This document shows positions 61,409 to 64,000 of a stretch of DNA of 64,000 nt, one piece after another. The notes beneath the pieces were generated by a model. The model was not told the DNA's origin. It was given only the letters and a program-made list of their open reading frames with translations, and did not search any database. The translations under genes and the position numbers were made by a program. How positions within the stretch are numbered: the first letter of the stretch is position 1; the number at the start of each line of letters is the position of its first letter. The DNA is from Methylobacteriaceae bacterium (GTDB taxonomy: Bacteria > Pseudomonadota > Alphaproteobacteria > Rhizobiales > Beijerinckiaceae): NCBI GenBank assembly GCA_020638195.1, contig JACKJC010000005.1, forward strand, positions 248,001-312,000. The letters run 5' to 3'.

Positions 61409-62127
61409 CGGCTGGCAGGCAGGGTCCCGGCGGCAAGGACGAGAAGACGCGCGGCGGCTCGCTCAAGACGCGCGTGAAGACGGCGCGCAAGCGCACGCTC
61501 TCCTCCACATTGTGGCTGGAACGCCAGCTCAATGACCCTTATGTGGCGCGCGCGAAACGCGAGGGCTGGCGCTCGCGCGCGGCCTACAAGCTGATCGAGA
61601 TGGACGATCGCTATCACCTGCTGAAGCCCGGCATGCGCGTGCTCGACCTCGGCGCGGCGCCCGGCGGCTGGTCGCAGGTCGCGGCGAAGAAAGTGAAATC
61701 CGAAGAGGGTAAGGGGCGCGTCGTCGGCATCGACCTGCTGGAGGTCGAGCACATCCCGGGCGTCGAATTCACAGTGATGGATTTTTTGGAGGAGGACGCG
61801 CCTGATCGCCTGAAAGCCATGCTCGGCGGGCAGGCGGACGCGGTCATCTCCGACATGGCCGCCAACGCCACCGGCCATCGCCAGACCGATCACCTGCGCA
61901 TCGTCGCGCTCGCCGAAATGGCGGCGGAATTCGCGAGCGAGGTGCTCGCGCCCGGCGGCTTTTTTCTCGCGAAAGTGCTGCAGGGCGGGACGGAGAACCA
62001 GCTGCTGGCGAAGCTCAAGCGCGACTTCACCGTCGTGCGCCACGTGAAGCCCGAGGCGAGCCGCAAGGATTCGGCCGAACTCTATGTGCTGGCCACCGGG
62101 TTTCGCGGCGCGCGCGAAGCGGATTGA
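61405..62127 (+). CDS. rlmE: 23S rRNA 2'-O-ribose methyltransferase RlmE
   Basis: A 240-residue FtsJ/RrmJ-type methyltransferase modifying 23S rRNA U2552 (E. coli numbering). SRAAYKLIEMDDRY carries the first catalytic lysine, LDLGAAPGGWSQVAAKKV the SAM site, VISDMAANATGHRQTDH the catalytic Asp, FFLAKVLQGG the second Lys and SAELYVLATGFR the Glu of the K-D-K-E tetrad. A basic N-terminal tail precedes the domain. It starts with TTG, overlapping the Ppx/GppA stop by four bases, after GGGAG. Confidence 0.95.
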   Translation: MTAGRQGPGGKDEKTRGGSLKTRVKTARKRTLSSTLWLERQLNDPYVARAKREGWRSRAAYKLIEMDDRYHLLKPGMRVLDLGAAPGGWSQVAAKKVKSEEGKGRVVGIDLLEVEHIPGVEFTVMDFLEEDAPDRLKAMLGGQADAVISDMAANATGHRQTDHLRIVALAEMAAEFASEVLAPGGFFLAKVLQGGTENQLLAKLKRDFTVVRHVKPEASRKDSAELYVLATGFRGAREAD

Positions 62128-62237
62128 AACGCAATCCTGCGCCGCGCGAGCGGCATGCCGCACGGCTTTCGCGGCGCCTGCCCACGCTCTACTCTGCCTC
62201 GCAATGCGGCGCACGAAAGTCGCGACGGGAGGACGAC

Positions 62238-63494
62238 ATGTCGTATACGCCGGCCATGGTGACCGAGGATCCGCGGGGCGCGAAGCCGAGATTCAGCGGT
62301 CCCGCGGAAGAAGTCGCGCCCGGCGTCTTCATGTATTCGGTCTTCGTCAACACCTATGCGATGAAGACGCCGGACGGCCTGCTGCTGATCGACCCCGGCA
62401 CGATGCGCGGCGCGGCGTCCGCGCATCAGGCGATCCGCGGCTGGACCGGCGAACCGGTCCACACGATCGTCTATACGCATGGCCATATCGATCACGCCTT
62501 CGGCGGCAAGCCTTTTCTGGCCGAGGGCGCGGTGCGCAACATCGTCGCGCAAGAAAATTGCGTCGGCCGTTTCCAGCGCTATTCGCTAACGCACGGTTAC
62601 AATCAGATCATCAACCAGCGCCAGTTCGGCTCCGACAAGCTGCGCTTCCCCGACGAATTCGACTGGCCGACGCTGACGTTTCGCGACGGCCTCGTGCAGA
62701 GCATGGGCGGACTCGAAATCCGCTATCGCGCAGCCAAGGGCGAGACGGACGATCATTGCTACATCTGGGTTCCCGAAAAATCGTATCTCTTCAGTGGCGA
62801 TCTCATCATCTGGCGCTCGCCCAACTGCGGCAATCCGCAGAAGGTGCAGCGCTACCCCATCGAATGGGCGGAGGCGCTGGAGGAAATGGCCGCGCTCGAC
62901 GCGGAATGGCTTTTCCCCGGTCACGGTCTCGTGGTGCATGGTCGAGCGGAGGTTCGGCGCGTCCTCACGGAAACGGCGCGCTATCTGCGCCACATCATCG
63001 ATCAGGTCGTGCCGCTGCTCAACGCCGGCAAGAGCCCGGAGGAGATCGTCGCGTCGGTCGACTCCGATCCCGAGCTGGCGGCGAGGCCCTACCTGCTGGA
63101 ACTCTACGACCACCCCAAGTTCATCGTGCACAATCTCATCCGTCGCTGGGGCGGCTGGTGGAACGGCAATGCCGCCGATCTCTTTCCGGCAAGCTCCGTG
63201 CGGCAGGCGCAGGAAATCGCGGCGCTCGCCGGCGGCGCTTCCGCGTTGATCGCACGCGGGCGCGCGCTGCTGGACCAGGGCGATCTCGACATGGCCTGCC
63301 ATGTCGCGGAATGGGCGATCCGCGTCGCGCCGGACGACAGGGCTGCGCTTGAACTCAAGCGCGACGTCTACGAGAAGCGCGGCGCCGCCACCGGCAATCT
63401 GATGGCGCAGGGCATCTATCGTGGCGCGATGAACGAGGCGCTCGACGCGCTCGGCCAGGAGCGGGCGCAGCGGGCCGGCCATCAATCACTGTAG
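62238..63494 (+). CDS. MBL-fold metallohydrolase with alkylsulfatase-dimerisation-like region
   Basis: A 418-residue zinc hydrolase. THGHIDH is at residues 80-86, SYLFSGDLIIW carries the bridging Asp and WLFPGHGLVVHG the last metal histidine. The C-terminal half (WGGWWNGNAADLFPAS; then LLDQGDLDMACHVAEWAIRV) resembles the dimerisation and helical region of type III alkylsulfatases. The protein is shorter than SdsA1 and lacks the sterol-carrier domain, so the true substrate (sulfate ester, lactone or thioester) is open. ATG at 62238 follows GGGAGGAC. Confidence 0.85.
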   Translation: MSYTPAMVTEDPRGAKPRFSGPAEEVAPGVFMYSVFVNTYAMKTPDGLLLIDPGTMRGAASAHQAIRGWTGEPVHTIVYTHGHIDHAFGGKPFLAEGAVRNIVAQENCVGRFQRYSLTHGYNQIINQRQFGSDKLRFPDEFDWPTLTFRDGLVQSMGGLEIRYRAAKGETDDHCYIWVPEKSYLFSGDLIIWRSPNCGNPQKVQRYPIEWAEALEEMAALDAEWLFPGHGLVVHGRAEVRRVLTETARYLRHIIDQVVPLLNAGKSPEEIVASVDSDPELAARPYLLELYDHPKFIVHNLIRRWGGWWNGNAADLFPASSVRQAQEIAALAGGASALIARGRALLDQGDLDMACHVAEWAIRVAPDDRAALELKRDVYEKRGAATGNLMAQGIYRGAMNEALDALGQERAQRAGHQSL

Positions 63495-63499
63495 GGGCC

Positions 63500-63853
63500 T
63501 CAGCCTAGCCAGCGGCCTTCCTGCGCGCTGAAGCTGACGACGCAGGGAGCCCGCGCTTCGTCACGCAGGTAGACGAGGGTCATCTCAGTTTCGCCGGTCT
63601 TTCGCCTCTTGGCGTCGAGGCGGTCGATGATCGCCTGCTCGCCCGCATCCAGCGCGCGCAGGGAATCCAACGGCTCGCAATGCAGGCCGACCACGCCGTC
63701 GAAGATCAGCGTCGCGGTATCGGGCGCTTCGGCTTCCGCCGGCTGGAAGCGCAGAGTGAGCCGCCGCGCCATGGCATTGTAGTCGATCAGCGCGAGAGTG
63801 CTGTCGCGCAGTTCGACGCCGGCGATGAGATCCTCGAGGGCAGGTCGGCTCAT
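63500..63853 (-). CDS. Hypothetical protein coupled to a dGTPase-like gene
   Basis: A 117-residue cytoplasmic protein with mixed beta composition (LEDLIAGVELRDSTLALIDY, MARRLTLRFQPAE, LIFDGVVGLHCEPLDSLRAL, TLVYLRDEARAPCVVSFSAQ). No family is recognised. Its ATG overlaps the stop of the dGTPase-like gene (ATGA), so it is probably translated together with it. Confidence 0.6.
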   Translation of the reverse strand: MSRPALEDLIAGVELRDSTLALIDYNAMARRLTLRFQPAEAEAPDTATLIFDGVVGLHCEPLDSLRALDAGEQAIIDRLDAKRRKTGETEMTLVYLRDEARAPCVVSFSAQEGRWLG

Positions 63854-64000
63854 GACAGATCCATGTTGGCGTCGATCAGGCGCCTGTATTCGTTGAGCGC
63901 GTAACGGTCGGTCATCCCCGCAATATAATCGGCGACGACGCGTGCGCGCGAAGAATCGTCGCGCGCGCCCTTGTAGGCGCCTTCCCACTCGAGCGGCATG
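63850..64000 (-). CDS. dGTPase-like HD-domain triphosphohydrolase (C-terminal end)
   Basis: Only the last 49 or so residues are in the window; the rest lies beyond the right edge. RARVVADYIAGMTDRYALNE with YRRLIDANMDLS is the C-terminal pattern of deoxyguanosine triphosphate triphosphohydrolase-like proteins (V.DYIAGMTDR.A...Y..L), which remove the triphosphate from dNTPs. The catalytic HD motifs are outside. Confidence 0.75.
   Translation of the reverse strand, partial: MPLEWEGAYKGARDDSSRARVVADYIAGMTDRYALNEYRRLIDANMDLS

Overview
The window is GC-rich, densely packed bacterial DNA. It reads as the chromosome of an alphaproteobacterium, most likely in the Hyphomicrobiales (Rhizobiales). That placement rests on a BA14K-type and a DUF6481-type protein, a sigma-54 promoter in front of nitrate-assimilation genes, a tRNA-Gln(CTG), and clustered short palindromic repeats of the kind common in this order. 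No rRNA, phage, insertion sequence or CRISPR array is visible. The genus cannot be fixed from the sequence alone.

Layout. 1-4845: the end of a UDP-glucuronate decarboxylase-like epimerase, a 2-hydroxychromene-2-carboxylate isomerase-like protein, a D-amino-acid aminotransferase, a glyoxalase-II-like hydrolase, an epimerase that appears to have lost its catalytic centre, pyrE and a small conserved protein. 5094-11120: a membrane-anchored winged-helix/TPR protein, a DEAD-box helicase, a DUF2189 membrane protein, a glutathione transferase and a secreted Gly/Tyr/His-rich protein. 11277-14284: glpD-glpK, translationally coupled. 14375-19726: a fused metallophosphoesterase-like/radical-SAM protein, a tiny lipoprotein, a Nudix hydrolase, a universal stress protein and small proteins. 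19919-25256: a probable hydroxy-acid or aldonate catabolic group (RraA-like aldolase, DHDPS-like aldolase, IlvD/Edd dehydratase, thioesterase-like protein and a MaoC/HTD2-type hydratase), with the DHDPS gene flanked by composite palindromic repeats.

25860-42762 is an exopolysaccharide locus. It holds a priming glycosyl-1-phosphate transferase, a Wzz/GumC chain-length protein, a Wzx-type flippase, an O-antigen-ligase/Wzy-type polymerase, a Wza-like export lipoprotein, an outer-membrane barrel, a WecB/TagA/CpsF transferase, three GT2 transferases, a DUF6492 protein, a Gfo/Idh/MocA oxidoreductase, an NAD-dependent epimerase and a Tat-exported GH44-type glycosidase. It is flanked by a divergent class III cyclase/STAND-ATPase signalling protein (43236-46274).

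46281-50930 encodes the most unusual protein of the window. It is a 1549-residue chain joining a DyP-type heme peroxidase, a cytochrome P450 and a C-terminal SGNH hydrolase. It lies just downstream of a Crp-family regulator, and the spacer carries a near-perfect TGTGA-N6-TCACT box. This looks like a self-contained oxidative lipid (or ester) processing enzyme under dedicated Crp-type control. The domain order recalls the fungal peroxidase-P450 oxylipin synthases but uses an unrelated peroxidase fold.

52081-57646 is the nirB-nirD-nasA nitrate-assimilation operon behind a textbook -24/-12 promoter. The remainder holds a second IlvD/Edd dehydratase, a BA14K-like protein, tRNA-Gln, a Ppx/GppA phosphatase overlapping rlmE, an MBL hydrolase with an alkylsulfatase dimerisation-like region, and the end of a dGTPase-like gene.
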